A stretch of DNA of 64,000 bases from Azolla caroliniana. Taxonomy: Eukaryota > Polypodiophyta. The position numbers and the translations under genes were made by a program. Positions 22,140 through 33,921 of this stretch are shown here, in pieces (within the stretch, counting starts at the first letter, position 1; each line of letters begins with the position of its first letter). Location of the stretch: NCBI GenBank assembly GCA_043228905.1, contig JBHGNT010000017.1, forward strand, positions 12,462,001 through 12,526,000, read 5' to 3'. The notes under the pieces are model-generated. The model was not told the DNA's origin and did no database searches. It saw nothing but the letters and a program-made list of their open reading frames with translations.

Positions 22140-23605
22140 TCCACTCCCACCAAACCACACATCCTCCGGTATGTGCTAGGTAGCGAGTTTAGTGGAGGAT
22201 TCCAGGGCCAGCCATTACTCGTCCTCTTGGTCCGAGTCATCGCTTTCGACTCCTATCGTCGGGTCCGGTTCCTCTTCGTTCCGCCTTTTGAAGGCCTATA
22301 TACGCTTCCCTGCTACCGGTGTCGTCATTTGGGTCTCATCGAGCTCCGCAAGATGGTATGTCTCATTGTCATTTGCACAATTCACCACGTACGGCCTAAA
22401 CCACTGTTTTGCAAACTTACGCGTAGACCGATGCTAGCTGTCGAGGTTGTTGTCGTAGACCAGCACCCAGTCGCCTTCCTCGATCTTCTTTGGCCGGAGT
22501 CGATGCAATTAGTCGAACCTGGCCTTGCTTCTACTCCGTGCCTCTTTTACCCTTTTTGTTACCCGTTCCACATCTTCCGCCCTTCGCTCGAGTTGTTGGA
22601 TGCGTGCCACCAACAACTCTTCTCGGCTCATTTCATCGGCCCAATTGACCGACATCCAAGAGGTAATTGTTCGTTCCACCAGCATGATGGGTTTCTGCCT
22701 GAACATGAGCTCTGTAGGCATGTATCCGGTCACCGAATTGTGAATTGTCCTATCTGCCCATAGTGCGTAAGACAGTAGTCTTGGCAAGTCTCCGACTTGT
22801 CCTTCGTATGCGCGTACTATGGCTTTTACGATCGGTTCATGACCCCACTCGACCTTCTAGTTTGCTTTTGGGTTGTACGCCGTTGTGAGGGTCATATTCA
22901 CCCCTAGTCAATCAAACAGTTCCTTGGCCTCCTTTGCATCCAGCTCTCCTTGATCGGCCACAATCTTTCCTACGCACCCGTACCAACATACAACATCTTC
23001 AATCAAAAACTTGCACACGATCGCAGTGGTTTTGTTTGTCAATGCTCGGCCCTCCACCTAGTTTGTCAGATCTTCCCTTGCTAGCACCAGGTATTGCATC
23101 TGTCCTACTCCCATCGGCATCGTCACCAATTTAACCATCCACTTGATGTGTATGGTCCGCGGGTAAGTCGGGTGGAGCTCGTTGCGGTGTCAAACCACTG
23201 AGTGCATCTGGTAGCTCTCACATGTCGACACGAAGTGGTGCACACCTTTATACATTCCCGACCATGAGTACCTATCCTTTAGCTTCTCGAACGTGGCCCA
23301 TGTACCCCGATGCCTAGACCAAGGGCTTTTGTGGAACTCCAATATCAGCTTCGCTTGATCCTCGGTTCGCCCTACTACCCGGAGTGGCGCGTCGTTTCGC
23401 CTCTTCGGATGCCTCTACATTTTCCTGTTTTGTAGGAAGTACTTGTACGCCCTCGTCCGGAGTTGACTCGCTTCCTCCCTTGTCCATGAAGCGTCTCCCG
23501 TCATCGTTATTAGGAACCTTCTAATTAGAAACCACTCCCCGTTGTAGTCGTTCTTGTCGAACTCGTTCAGGGGCGGAGTGCTTCGCCTATTTATCTTCAT
23601 CCGTG
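22140..23605 (-). pseudogene. C integrase, decayed
   Basis: Read on the minus strand from 23605. It starts with the region between RNase H and the integrase zinc finger (NEFDKNDYNGEW near 23560), then the core, then LLSYALWADRTIHNSVTGYMP near 22775, a GPY/F-like C-terminus and an acidic tail near 22200. It aligns with residues of the E integrase throughout. Stops and frame changes are frequent, so no long open frame remains. The upstream side is cut by element D. Confidence 0.82.
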
Positions 23606-24225
23606 GACGGATGCACGTTGATTATAAACTATGCTTGTAAATAACCTAGGACTAGGCTAGGTTGCGTGACGTAGGAAACTTTAATAGGACGAATAAATCT
23701 AGGAGAATCTCTGTTCGAAATTATAGAGAATAACTACTTGATGTAACATCCCCCTCTCTCCTTTGGTCTATAAAAGGAGGGAGAGAGGACTAAGTTATGC
23801 GGCGGGGTATTGAGGAGAACGAATTGTTGTCGGATTGGGGACCGAGCGCTATTCTCAGTTTCATTCTCTATAGGAGCTCTTTACCGGACGCCTTTGTTCG
23901 TGCCGGAAGCTCGTGTGCTCCCAACAGAGGCTCCACATTGTATCTCGGAGTTGGGGTGTGTGCGTTGTTTGGTAAGTCGTGGCTCGGCTACCGGCGTGCC
24001 GGTTGCAACCAGTTTTTCTTAATTGATTGTGGTCCCCTTTTCTCTTCTAATTGTGTCTCGCGTCGCTCTAGTTTTGTCCAAGCCGGACGCACTCTGTGTT
24101 CGGGACAACCAACATCTTGCACGGCACACTTTCATTGTTTCTCTCCCTCTTTTTCGCACGCTCTTTGGTCCAGGGACCTTGTGGTCCCGCCTTCGTTTCG
24201 CACGCATATGCGTGGTTACGCGACA
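23606..24225 (+). repeat. 5' LTR of D, 5' truncated
   Basis: It aligns with 26970-27584 from GATGCACG onward and lacks the first 75 bp or so. A TATA box TATAAAAGG lies at 23769-23777. It ends GGTTACGCGACA. Confidence 0.85.
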
Positions 24226-24230
24226 TAACT

Positions 24231-24247
24231 TGGTGAACCCGGCGTGA
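24231..24247 (+). other. Primer-binding site of D (non-iMet)
   Basis: TGGTGAACCCGGCGTGA differs by one base from the E site. The tRNA was not identified. Confidence 0.75.
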
Positions 24248-24271
24248 AAAAGGTGGCAGAGGAGTGTGAAG

Positions 24272-25915
24272 ATGAGGGGAACTAAACTCGCCAAAGCCAT
24301 GGAAGCAACAATACACCGACTAGTGAATTCTTGTGAAGGTACGGGTACGCTCGACCGGGCCATCGAAACTATCGTCGGCACAATAGCCCGGTTTGAAGGT
24401 AAGAATGCGACAAGCTATCTCGAGCCCTACCGGGCCAAAATGATAATGAGGGACATTCTGGAGGACAGACGGCGGCCCATATTCCCTCGGGTGGTGACGC
24501 CGAGCATCCACGCAGAGGTGCTCAAAATGCAGGTTGGTTGCCAGACTAGGAGGAGTTTGAAGGGCGGCTCCTTGAGAGGTATGGGTTCGATGACTCGCGT
24601 CGGATATCAAAACGGGAATTTATGGAATGGGTTGAAAGCCCCGAAAAGGGGAGGAACAAGTCAGTGCTCCTCCAGGAGTTCGAGAAATGGTTTGCTCGGC
24701 TCTCTGCATTGGACAGAACTGTGCTCGACACGAGCCGTGTCCTGTTATTTAGCAAGTCCCTGGATGCGCATGATTGGGAGAAGGTGGGCCCCCTATTGGA
24801 GATGGACAATGGGCTCATGGCCGACTAGGCCGTGGTAAAAAGGGTCTACAGCCATTTTGACAAACAGTGAGAGTGAAGACAAGAGGGTTGGTCTGTTGGC
24901 AACAGGACCGGCGACCAACAAGGAAGTTTGAGGAGCCATTGCCAGCGCGAAAGGAAGAGACTCGAAGTTGGCTTGAGTCGGGCACTGCCCCGACCGGCGT
25001 CGTTAAAGGCCCATTTGGGGGAGCGGCTCTAGAAGAGCTAACGTAGATGGTACGTGATCTCCAGATCGCACAGGCCAGGACAGACAGTGGAGAACAGACG
25101 CGCGACCAGAGGCCTCCGACCGGACGACGATGCATGTGGTGCAACGCGGTCGGCCACAACAGAAGAGATTGCACGGAGTTTATGGAGGCACTCAAAAGCA
25201 ATTTAGTGTACCTCTAGAATGGCCAGGTGCACGAGAGCGAAACCCGGAGAGCTCTAGAGCTTAATATCGGGTACGACGGAATGAAGCGGTTGATGGAAGA
25301 AGCCGCAGCGCACCACGCCAAAGCCATCCACTATTTGGCATCGGTTGGGATCCGGGTTGGAAGTGATGGCAGCCAGAAGATGAACGACTCCGGATTCTAG
25401 CCATCGGTGCTAGAAGGCCTCTCCGGAGTGCATCTAAGGAGGGAGGAAGCGGACCACGCAAAGAAGCGGGTCCGGGAGGTCATGGGATGGGACGATTCGG
25501 TTGAAGAGAAGATCAGTTTAGTGGAGGTTGCGTGCTAGAACTACGAAGTTCTGGTGGAAGATAAGCAAGCAGGAAACGGCAAAGGGGCCGGACCCTTTGG
25601 TCGGTACGAGACGCAGAGCGTGCCGGCTCGCAGGAAAAGGTAAAGCAGGCAGGTTACTGGCAGCGCACGGAAATAGAAAATGCGACGGAGTTGTAGAAGG
25701 TCCTTCGGGAACGGATCTTCGACAACAAGGTGGAGTTGTCGTTGAGGGAAGTGCTCAGAATCGCCAAGAAGGAGTTCCACGATTCCATTCTGGATTTGGT
25801 GAAGCGTAAAAGGCTCACGACGGTGCCAGAGCTGGAGAAGCCCATGAAAGTGTAGACGACGCACTTAGGGGACGCGCACCAGTTCATGTTGACCTTTGAG
25901 AGCTGCTAGATGCAT
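24272..25915 (+). pseudogene. D gag, decayed
   Basis: An ATG at 24272 starts a gag that aligns with the E/C/G type (ETIVGTIARFEGKNATSYL near 24367). A frameshift near 24540 is followed by more breaks. A knuckle CMWCNAVGHNRRDC (CX2CX4HX4C) is near 25137. The region up to about 25850 still aligns with the gag C-terminus (KEFHDSI near 25771). At about 25915 the sequence jumps to integrase, so the protease and the rest of pol were deleted. Confidence 0.8.
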
Positions 25916-26827
25916 TCCACAATCCGGCACAGAGATGAGCTACACTGACCTACAAGACCTGACAAACCAGGTGGAGGGCCGTGCACTGCAGAACAAGACA
26001 ACTACGACCGTGTGCCGGTTCCTGATCGAGGAGGTGATCTGCTAGTACGGTTGTGTAGGGAAGATCGTGGCTGACAGGGGAGAGCTAGACGCGCAAGAGG
26101 TCGAAGAGTTGTTCGGCCGGTTAGGGGTAAAACTCTTCCGCACTACAACATACAATCTGGAAGCGAACGGGAAAATAGAGGGCGGACACGGGCCACTCGT
26201 AAAGGCGTTAGTACGGGCGTGCGAGGGGCAAGTCGGGAATTGGCCATGGCTCCTACCTTACGCCTTGTGGGTGGACTGAACTATGCTCATGCCAACAGAG
26301 CTTATGTACAGGCAGAAGCCGATCATGCCAATGGATCAGACGATTTCTTCGTGGGCGCAATTGACTAGGCGAACGAAATGAGCCGGGTGGAGCTATAGGC
26401 GGTGCGTATTCGACAGCTCGAGTGGAGGCCGGAGGACGTGGAACGGGCAAAGGAGAAATTGTATGCGGCACGGAAGAAGAAGAAGGTTCAGTTCGACCAG
26501 ACACACCGGATAAGACCGAAGAAGATCGAGGAAGGCGACTGGGTGTTGGTTTACGACAGCAGCCTTGACAACTAGCATAACGCGACGCGGAAATTCGCAC
26601 GGAGATGGTTCGCGTCCTACGTGGTGACGAGAGGAAACGAAACCACCACGTACCATCTCGTGGAGCTCGACGGAAAACGGATGGCGATACCGGTTGCGGG
26701 AAAACGGATCAAGGCGTTCAAGAAACAGTGCGAGGACGAGCCGGACCCGGGTTGCGAAGACGAGAGTAACGGCCCGAGAAGAGCAAACGAATGTGGGAAG
26801 CTCGACGGATCGGAGGACGACGAGTGA
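25916..26827 (+). pseudogene. D integrase remnant
   Basis: Starting within the region just after the zinc finger (RHRDELH-like, near 25930), it reads DLTNQVEGRALQNK near 25957. It then has the second catalytic Asp in VADRGELDAQE near 26067, and EANGKIEGGHGPLVKAL, where the catalytic position reads GKIEG. LPYALWVD is followed by a TGA near 26277. The C-terminal GPY/F part and acidic tail reach 26827. It is not functional. Confidence 0.82.
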
Positions 26828-26902
26828 CAAATGGACGGTTCTTTCCCATCTCTCTCTCTCTCTCACCACATACTAGTGGACATGCGGTTTGGTGGGGGTG
26901 GA

Positions 26903-27584
26903 TGTCGTGGGGAAAACTGGCTACAAGAAGAAACGGAGACCAAAGGTGTGTGAACCGCAATGTCCACAAATGCACGAAAATTATAAACTATACTTGTATA
27001 TAACCTAGGACTAGGCTAGGTTGGCATGATGAAGGAAACTTTAATAGGACGAATAAATCGAAGTGAATCTCTGTCCAAAACGGCAGAGAAGAACTAGTTC
27101 ATGTAATAGCCCCCTGTCTATTTTGGTCTATAAAAGGAGGGAGAGAGGATTGAGTTATGGGACAGGGGATTGAGGAGAATGAAGTGTTGTCGGAATGGGG
27201 ACCGAGTGTTGTTCTTGGTTTCATTCTCTGTAGGAGCTCTTTACCAGATGCCTCTGTTCGTACTGGAAGCCCGTGTGCTCCTGATAGAGGCTCCACATTG
27301 TATCTCGGAGTCGGGTGTGTGCGTTGTTGGCCGAGTCGTGGCTCGGCTACTGGCGTGCTGGTTGTAACCAGTTTTTCTTAATTGATTGTGGTCCCCTTTT
27401 CTCGTCTAATTGTCTCTCGCGTCACTCTAGTTTTGTCCGAGCCGGATGAGCTTTGTGTTCACGACACCCAATGTCTTGCATGACAAGCTTTCATTTTTCC
27501 TCTCCCTCTTCTTCTCACGCTCTTTGGTCCAGGACCCCTGCAGTCCGGCCTTCATTTCTCACGCATACGCGTGGTTACGCGACA
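26903..27584 (+). repeat. 3' LTR of D (682 bp)
   Basis: It runs from TGTCGTGGGG to GGTTACGCGACA and is preceded by the purine tract GGTTTGGTGGGGGTGGA at 26886-26902. A TATA box lies at 27129-27137. Confidence 0.88.
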
Positions 27585-27671
27585 ACGTCTGTCCCGATTA
27601 AGTAGACCTTGTCAACCTTAACCGCCGAAACGATACCCCATACTTTGCACTTGACCTGGGCGTATCCTCGC
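27585..27671 (-). pseudogene. C RNase H fragment between D and G
   Basis: On the minus strand it reads RGYAQVKCKVWGIVSAVK and YLIGTDV, matching the E RNase H region. Only about 29 codons survive between the two insertions. This links the C pieces on both sides and fixes the order of nesting. Confidence 0.85.
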
Positions 27672-28154
27672 TATTGCGATAATCCATCACTATGAGCAAA
27701 TCATGAGGTGGAACTACCGTGGTTATGGACTAGAAGGAATTAGTGCTCACCTATACAGTACAAGCAATATTGAAACATAAGACAAGGTGGGAGAAAACGT
27801 TCGTTTATTACAAAAGAAAATAGATTCTTGATAATTCTAGAATCATCTTACAATGGATTGGATATGAATATGAAAGATCATTCTAGAAAGAAAGGAGCCC
27901 CCAACCATGTAAGGAGTGGTCCGATATCAATATGAGAGATTATTCTTGAAAGGAAGGATCCAACCACCACGTAAGGAGTGGTCCAATATCAATATGAGAA
28001 ATTATTTATCCCCAAGGAATGGGGAGAGCCCCCAGAGGAAAAAAAGAAGATAGGAAGCTCTTCAAGACGTCCATCTTCCCATATCAACCCATTAAGCTAA
28101 TATTAAATAATTATTTTACTAGGTTTCATATCGTGTGTGAAGAACCACACGACA
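27672..28154 (-). repeat. 3' LTR of G (483 bp)
   Basis: On the minus strand it starts TGTCGTGTGGTTC at 28154. The other end reads CGCAATA where the 5' LTR has CGCGACA, so the CA terminus is mutated. The purine tract TTTGGTGGGGGTGAA lies just inside, near 28155-28170. Confidence 0.85.
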
Positions 28155-31100
28155 TTCACCCCCACCAAACCTGCACATCCACTGATATGTGCCAATTGTG
28201 GTGAGGTTTCTATTTCAATTAATCTTTTTCCACTTCGATGCTTGAGGCTACCTCATTTAGAGCTTCAGTTTCAAGATTTGGGGCCTCTCTTCTCTTAAAG
28301 ATCTTGATTCTCTTTCTTGCAATTGGCAAATCAAGTGGTGTACCATCCAGTTCTACTAAACGATATGTTGCATTATCTTCCACTTTCTTCACCACATATG
28401 GTCCAAATCATCGTTCTGAAAATTTTTGAACCGTACTATGTTGGTTGTCTAGCCTACTGTCGTAGACCAGCACCCAATCTCCTTCAATGATTTTCCTCGA
28501 ACGAAGTCGATGTCATTTGTCGATGTCTTTCTTGTTCTTCAGCCTTGCATTCTTTAGTCGTGCTTTAGCCACTTCTATATATTCCAACTTCCGCTCCAAC
28601 TGTCAAATTTTGAATGCTAAAAGATCTTCTCTACTTATCTCATCTTGCCATGGCAATGCAAACCATGAAACAATACTTTGTTCCACTGGTATTATCGGCT
28701 TCTGTCCGAATATGAGCTCTGTCGGCATGTATCCCCTCATCGTGCTATGAGTAGTCCTATCAACCTACAATGCATATGCCAATAGACGCGGCCATTCTTC
28801 TATTTTCCCATAGCAAGATTTTACTAGAGCCTTCATAATCGGTCCCTGTGCACATTCCACATTCCCATTCACTTTTGGATTATACGCCGTAGTAAGAGAT
28901 AACTTGATTCCCATCCTTGGGAAGAATTATCTAGCTTCATTGGCATCCAGCTCGCCTCTATCAACCACTATCATGGCGCCACATCCATATCTGCAAATAA
29001 CATCTTCAAGAAGGAATCTGCATACTGATGATGTCTCCTTAGTTCCCCATGTTCACCCTTCAACTTGATTGGTAAGATCATCTCTCGCGAGCACACGATA
29101 CTTCATCTGCCATCGCCCCATCGGCATCATTACGATGTCCACCATCCACTTGTAATGCATAGCCAACGGGTAAGTCGGATGAAGTTCATCTCGATGGCGA
29201 ACATTCGAAAACATTTGACATTCCTTACATGTTTCCACATAAGCTGCTACATCTTTGTAGATGCCCGACCACCACTATTTCTGCTTAAGCTTCGCGAACG
29301 TGCCCATATTCCTCGATGGCTTGCAAAAACACTATCATGAAATTCAGACATTAGTTTTTGTCGGTCTTCCAGCTTGCAGACAACTCTCATAGAAGTCCCA
29401 TTCTTCTTTTTTACATGCCTCCAAAGAGATTCACCCTTATGGAAATACTTGTACACCTTCTTCCGAATTCGGTGGAAGTCTTTTGTCGACCATGATTCAT
29501 CTTTTTGGAGAGAACTCAAGTATTTCCCGATCTCCACGAATTTTCCTTCATATTCCTCTTCTATGAAGGTAGTCAACACCCGAGCGTAGGAACTTGGAAA
29601 GAAATCCAAGACAACATCCTCTTCATCAGAATGTCGATCTTCTTCTCCCTCGTATCTTGCTCATGATAGCATCTCTGCAACGACATTACGCTTCCAAACT
29701 ACTTGACAGATCTCTGGGTTGAGTGATTTGATATATGCAATCCAACCTAGCATGGCAATATCTGGCGTACTACAATAAGATATCATACCCAAGATTGGTA
29801 GGAAATCTGTCTCGATTATGACTTCTTCTCCAATAAGGTAGTCACGATCAGACTTGATCGCCGATACGATTCCCCATAGCTCCCTCTTCACTTGGGCATA
29901 CCTTCTTTGCCTATCACTTAACACTTTTGCGCCAAACCGAATTGCATATTGATTGCAATCTTCGTCTTCTTGGTTGATAACCCATCCAATTCCGGTCGGA
30001 CTAGTATCCACGGTCACGAAAATGCGCTTGCCATTTGAATAGTCCGCCTTCCGTAATGCAGGTGCCTCCATCAATAATTTCTTCAACCTTCGGATGGTGA
30101 AAGTATGCTCACTCGCCCATTCGAACCTCCGCTTCTTCTTTAGTAGACCGTATAATGGCTTAGCAATGTGGGTGTAGTGCGGAATCCAAATATGATCAAA
30201 CACGCATGCTCCAAGGAACCTTTGAACCTCCGTTTGGATTACGCATTCTTCTTTGATGTGTTGGATCGCATTCACGTTGGATGGCGAAGGCTTCCGACCA
30301 TATGCTCCACACAAGTGACCTACCACCAAGATCTTTGGTTGCCCGAATGCGGATTTTTCTCCTGAAAATGTCAAATTCACATCTTTGAGCCTTTGGAGTA
30401 CCTTCTCACAATCTTTCATATGATCCACGACGAACTTTCTGTATCCATCCTTATCTTTTAATTCATCCCTTTCCTCATCCGAACATCCCTTTATTGGAAT
30501 GTCATCCAAGAATGGCATCGTGATGCCCGGGATGCAATCCTTCAAGACCTTGTTCATGGCATTCACCATATGAGCCACTGAGTTCGTTGCACCTTGAGGT
30601 AAGGTACACATCCGCACAAGCCCGATCGGAGTCCTCGTGGTTGTAATGTCACGACTGTTGACCGCCAATTGGAATTGATCATATCCAGAGTAGAGATCGC
30701 CAATGGAGTAGATGGACCGGCCCGCAAACGCCTCGTTAAATTCATCCACACTCGGACCGATTTTAGCATTCCGAATTGTCACCTTGTTGATGGGTTGAAG
30801 ATCTTGGATGAATCGCAACAATCCATACTTCTTCGGCACCATGAACTACCTATAATATAAGGAGTGTTCGACAGTTCCAAAATTCCCATATTCACCTTCT
30901 CCTTTAAGAGCTCAATTAGCTTCGGTAGGTGTGCTCCCGGTACCAGTATAGGTTTCAAATTCCAAGGTACATGCGGCACCGTGAAGATCACCATCGGTTC
31001 TACCATCCTTGGGTCAGCACATCCGATTTCTTGTGGGAAAAATGTTAAAGCCTTCCCATGTCTTTCAAGCATTCCATGGAACATTTGCTCCTCTTTAGGA

Positions 31101-31661
31101 AGGAGGAAATCCTCCCTTCCAACTCATAGCTTTCCTTTCGTCTCTTTAGTGAAGATGTGACCTATTGTCTTCGGATTCCTTAAGCTTGGATCTTTTGCAA
31201 CTTCCTTTATCTTTTGTTATCTATCTTCTGGTAGCGGAACTGCAACTGGCTTGATCTTCCTATCCACCGTTTTATATTTTGTGTTGACTTCAGCTCCATC
31301 GAGATGCTTCGATGATATTCATCGATGATAGCATACATGTTGACGGAGTTAACCGAAATCACGTGTTGATCGTGAAGATAGCTCAAGTCCACGACTTCCT
31401 CGATTTCGCTGATGGTATCGTTAAATGAGGTTTCCTCCAGAATATGAGACACAAATTCTTCTTCTTCGATTATGCTTTCTTCTTTCAGCACCTTCTCGAA
31501 GTCTTGTATCCGATGCTTGTCCTTCTTGTTGAGCAGTGCTAGTTTACATGCGCCGCTAGGTGTGACTCATGTTGCATCTCCTTGCAATCCATGTACTCTG
31601 CTTCCTTGTGGGGACTTATGATTGCTCGGACTATTTGTGCCCCACGCTTCAATAGTCCACC
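28155..31661 (-). pseudogene. G pol: RT, RNase H and integrase, decayed
   Basis: Pol lies in the -1 frame relative to protease. It starts with an acidic spacer. RT (minus, about 31084-30400) contains RFIQDLQPINKVTIRN, GDLYSGYDQFQLAV and catalytic FLDD in MPFLDDIPIKGC near 30510. RNase H near 30020-29660 reads VTVDTSPTGIGWVINQ and KRELWGIVSAIKSDRDYLIG. The integrase HHCC region lies near 29330-29215 and the core (KWMVDIVMMP) near 29150. The C-terminus reaches about 28205 near 'ALIKEN'-type acidic sequence. Long open frames survive in RT/RNase H (minus 30842-29661, 393 codons), but several stops break the whole. Confidence 0.87.
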
Positions 31662-31671
31662 CTAAAAATCC
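31608..31671 (-). promoter_or_regulatory. Predicted -1 frameshift signal of G
   Basis: On the minus strand GGATTTTTAG (31671-31662) holds the protease stop TAG. After 3 nt, GGACTATT (31658-31651) pairs perfectly with AATAGTCC (31635-31628). The loop GTGGGG (31645-31640) is complementary to CCCCAC (31613-31608). The -1 frame continues with a WG..SP motif shared with E and C. Confidence 0.7.
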
Positions 31672-32123
31672 GAGGATTGGCCTCCAAGGCTATCTTGGTT
31701 CCTTTCGCGATTAGCCCACACCATCAGGAATTGAACAGATCTTTGATTGTCAAGGCTCTTGACTTGCGGGAAGGCTGCTTCATTATCAAACACCTTGGTC
31801 TCCATCCGGGACGATGTGATATACAGTTTTCCTAGGATGATAGGATACCAAGCCGAGTCTTGCACGAAAAAGTGTTGATCCATCTCCACATCCTCGATCG
31901 TGACTTTAACATTGGGGCAAGCTCCGTACAAGTCCTCCGTGGCCTTCTTTGCCGCCCGAATCTTCCATCCGTGGTTTGTATTAATCGGCCATCTTCCTTT
32001 CTTGTAGAACTCGGTCGACATGAGGTTGTTGTCCAAACCATGGTGAATCAAGGCTACCACGGTCTCTTTCTTCTTTCCCTGCGTTCCTCGTATTGTGACG
32101 CTTTGATGTGCCATCTTCTTCAC
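31662..32123 (-). pseudogene. G protease, catalytic Asp lost
   Basis: This open stretch aligns with the E protease from TRGTQGK/IRIGNIKE to its stop at SSDF. The active-site motif, ALIDHGSEINLM in E and C, reads ALIHHGLDNNLM here, so the catalytic Asp is His and the enzyme would be dead. The rest (YKKGRWPINTNHGWKIRAAKK, VQDSAWYPIILGKLYI) is well kept. Confidence 0.85.
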
Positions 32124-33378
32124 TAGTTCTTAAGAGCTTCATAGTTGTCACACAACCTCCGCAAAGCTTGTGTTATCGTCGACTGGATCCGACCATTCGA
32201 TAACTCGGCGCACATTCCGACCGGCAAATTTTAGATCCTCTAAATTGATTTTGCCTTTCTTTTCGCACTCAAAGGCTGTTGGCCAAAACCCAGCTTGATT
32301 GTCTTTAGAGTCTCTCTTCCAACTTGTATCTCGGCCGATGCGGCATAGTGCATAGCTTCCACATACCTTGCATCTTCCTCTTCCACGATCTTTCTCAACC
32401 CGCCTCTTCCGAAGTTCACTCGTAGTGGCTTCCAGGTTTCGCTCAAATGAATCATGTTGCCGTCCAAATAGATGACATTCTCGCGAATTGCATCTTGCAA
32501 GTCAATGCACTCCCTTCGCGAGTGCTCGAAGCTGTCGCACCACACACATCTATACGCTTCTTTTCCCTTGGGCCCGCGTCGACCTAAGTTGGTCAGCGAT
32601 ACTACTTCAAACTTCTTGGAGAGCTCTTCAATTATAGAGTTCTCCATCACTTTCTTGTCGAAATTGTTGATCGGCTTGTTAGACTCGACTGTCTCAAGTG
32701 CCTTCCTCCTCTACGATCGTGGATTCTCCATATCAGTTTCCTCTTGCCATTGCCCACGCTTATCGAGACAGCCTCAAGCCTTCTTCATCGCCGCCCAGTC
32801 CGCTACCAAGCCATTTGGTTGTGTTTCGTCCTCCAAAAAACAACCCAATTCTCGTCGGTCTTTCCTATCCACCGCGTTCAGGAATAACAGGACTTTATCT
32901 CCATCGAGAACTCATTGATCAGCACTTGGAAGTCGGTTGTACTTCTAGTCGAATTCTCCATATACTCCCGACACACACAGATTTTTCCCTTTCTTCTCAA
33001 TCCAAATCATTAGCGTATGGAGAGTCATCCGTGATGCGTCTTCAAGCATGTATTCACCAAGAAGCTCCTTTTCGAACTCCGCCCAAGTTGTGTGCTTGTT
33101 TTGGATCTCCATGACGCGCTCACGGATCCCTGGTTCTACCACATGTTTGAAGCTAGAAATGTTTTCGAGATCGTTGACATCCCTCTCTGCATCTCGTTCT
33201 GATAGGTAGCAAGGAAATCCGTGATGTTCTTGTCACCAAATTGTCCAGCTATCTCGACTATTCGATCAACAGCTTGGTTGATTAAAGCTTCTCGATCTCT
33301 CACCTTTAGCGTGTATTCCATGACAGACACCATGCCTTTCGTTAATTCCTCTCCTGGAGTTCTGCTTGTCGAAGCCAT
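32124..33378 (-). pseudogene. G gag, decayed
   Basis: An ATG at 33378 (minus) opens gag (DRIVEIAGQFGDKNITDFL). Breaks follow near 33140 and between 32945 and 32650. The knuckle CVWCDSFEHSRREC (CX2CX4HX4C) is near 32555. RGGLRKIVEEEDARYVEA near 32410 corresponds to the KGGMKKVLEEELAARS region of E. Confidence 0.82.
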
Positions 33379-33409
33379 CGTCGCACTTGATATCCTCCCT
33401 ACCACCTCT

Positions 33410-33426
33410 TCACATCGAGGTCACCA
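33410..33426 (-). other. Degenerate primer-binding site of G
   Basis: TGGTGACCTCGATGTGA on the minus strand, next to the LTR, is the E/D site with three changes. Confidence 0.6.
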
Positions 33427-33434
33427 CTTAATTA

Positions 33435-33921
33435 TGTCGCGATAATCTGTCACTACGAGCCGATCGTGAGGCGGAACTATCGGGGTTATGGATTGGAAGG
33501 AATTAGTGATCACCCATACAACACAAGCAATATTTAACCATAAGACAAGTAGGCGGGAGAAAACGTTCGTTTCTTGCAAAAGAAAATAGATTCTTTATAA
33601 TTCTAGAATCATGTTACAATGGATTGGATATGAATATGAAAGATCATTCTTAAAAGAAAGGAGCCCCCAACCATGTAAGGAGTGGTTTGATATGAATATG
33701 AGAGATTATTCTTAAAAGGAAGGAGCCAACCACCATGTAAGGAGTGGTCCGATATCAATATGAGTGATTATTTTTCCTTAAGGAATGGGAGAGAGCCGCC
33801 AGAGAAAAAGAAGAAGAGAGGGAGCTCTTGAAGACATCCATCTTCCCATATCAACCCATTAAGCTAATATCAAATAATCATTTTACTAGTTTTCATATCG
33901 TGTGTGAAGAACCACACGACA
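33435..33921 (-). repeat. 5' LTR of G (487 bp)
   Basis: It runs on the minus strand from TGTCGTGTGGTTC at 33921 to ATTATCGCGACA at 33435, with TGTCG/CGACA termini. Confidence 0.88.

Larger units (their letters stand above)
23606..27584 (+). mobile_element. D, internally deleted Gypsy element inserted in C
   Basis: A truncated 5' LTR, primer site, gag, partial integrase, polypurine tract and full 3' LTR are present. Protease, RT and RNase H are missing. Gag motifs are those of C (PRVVTPSIHAEV against PRVVTMSIHAEV), so a member of the same family inserted into C in the opposite orientation. About 75 bp of the left LTR end and about 330 bp of C are missing at the left junction. Confidence 0.85.
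27672..33921 (-). mobile_element. G, old complete-length Gypsy element inserted in C
   Basis: Minus strand: 5' LTR 33435-33921, degenerate primer site, gag, protease, RT, RNase H, integrase, 3' LTR 27672-28154. The LTRs differ at many sites, mostly transitions, so it is old. No target duplication is visible, and about 40 bp of C are missing at the insertion point. The gag-protease/pol boundary keeps the GGATTTTTAG slip site. Confidence 0.88.

Noticed and set aside
32472-33114. Plus-strand frames of 138-148 codons within G
   Set aside because: They are antisense to the G gag, whose knuckle and order of domains are clear on the minus strand.
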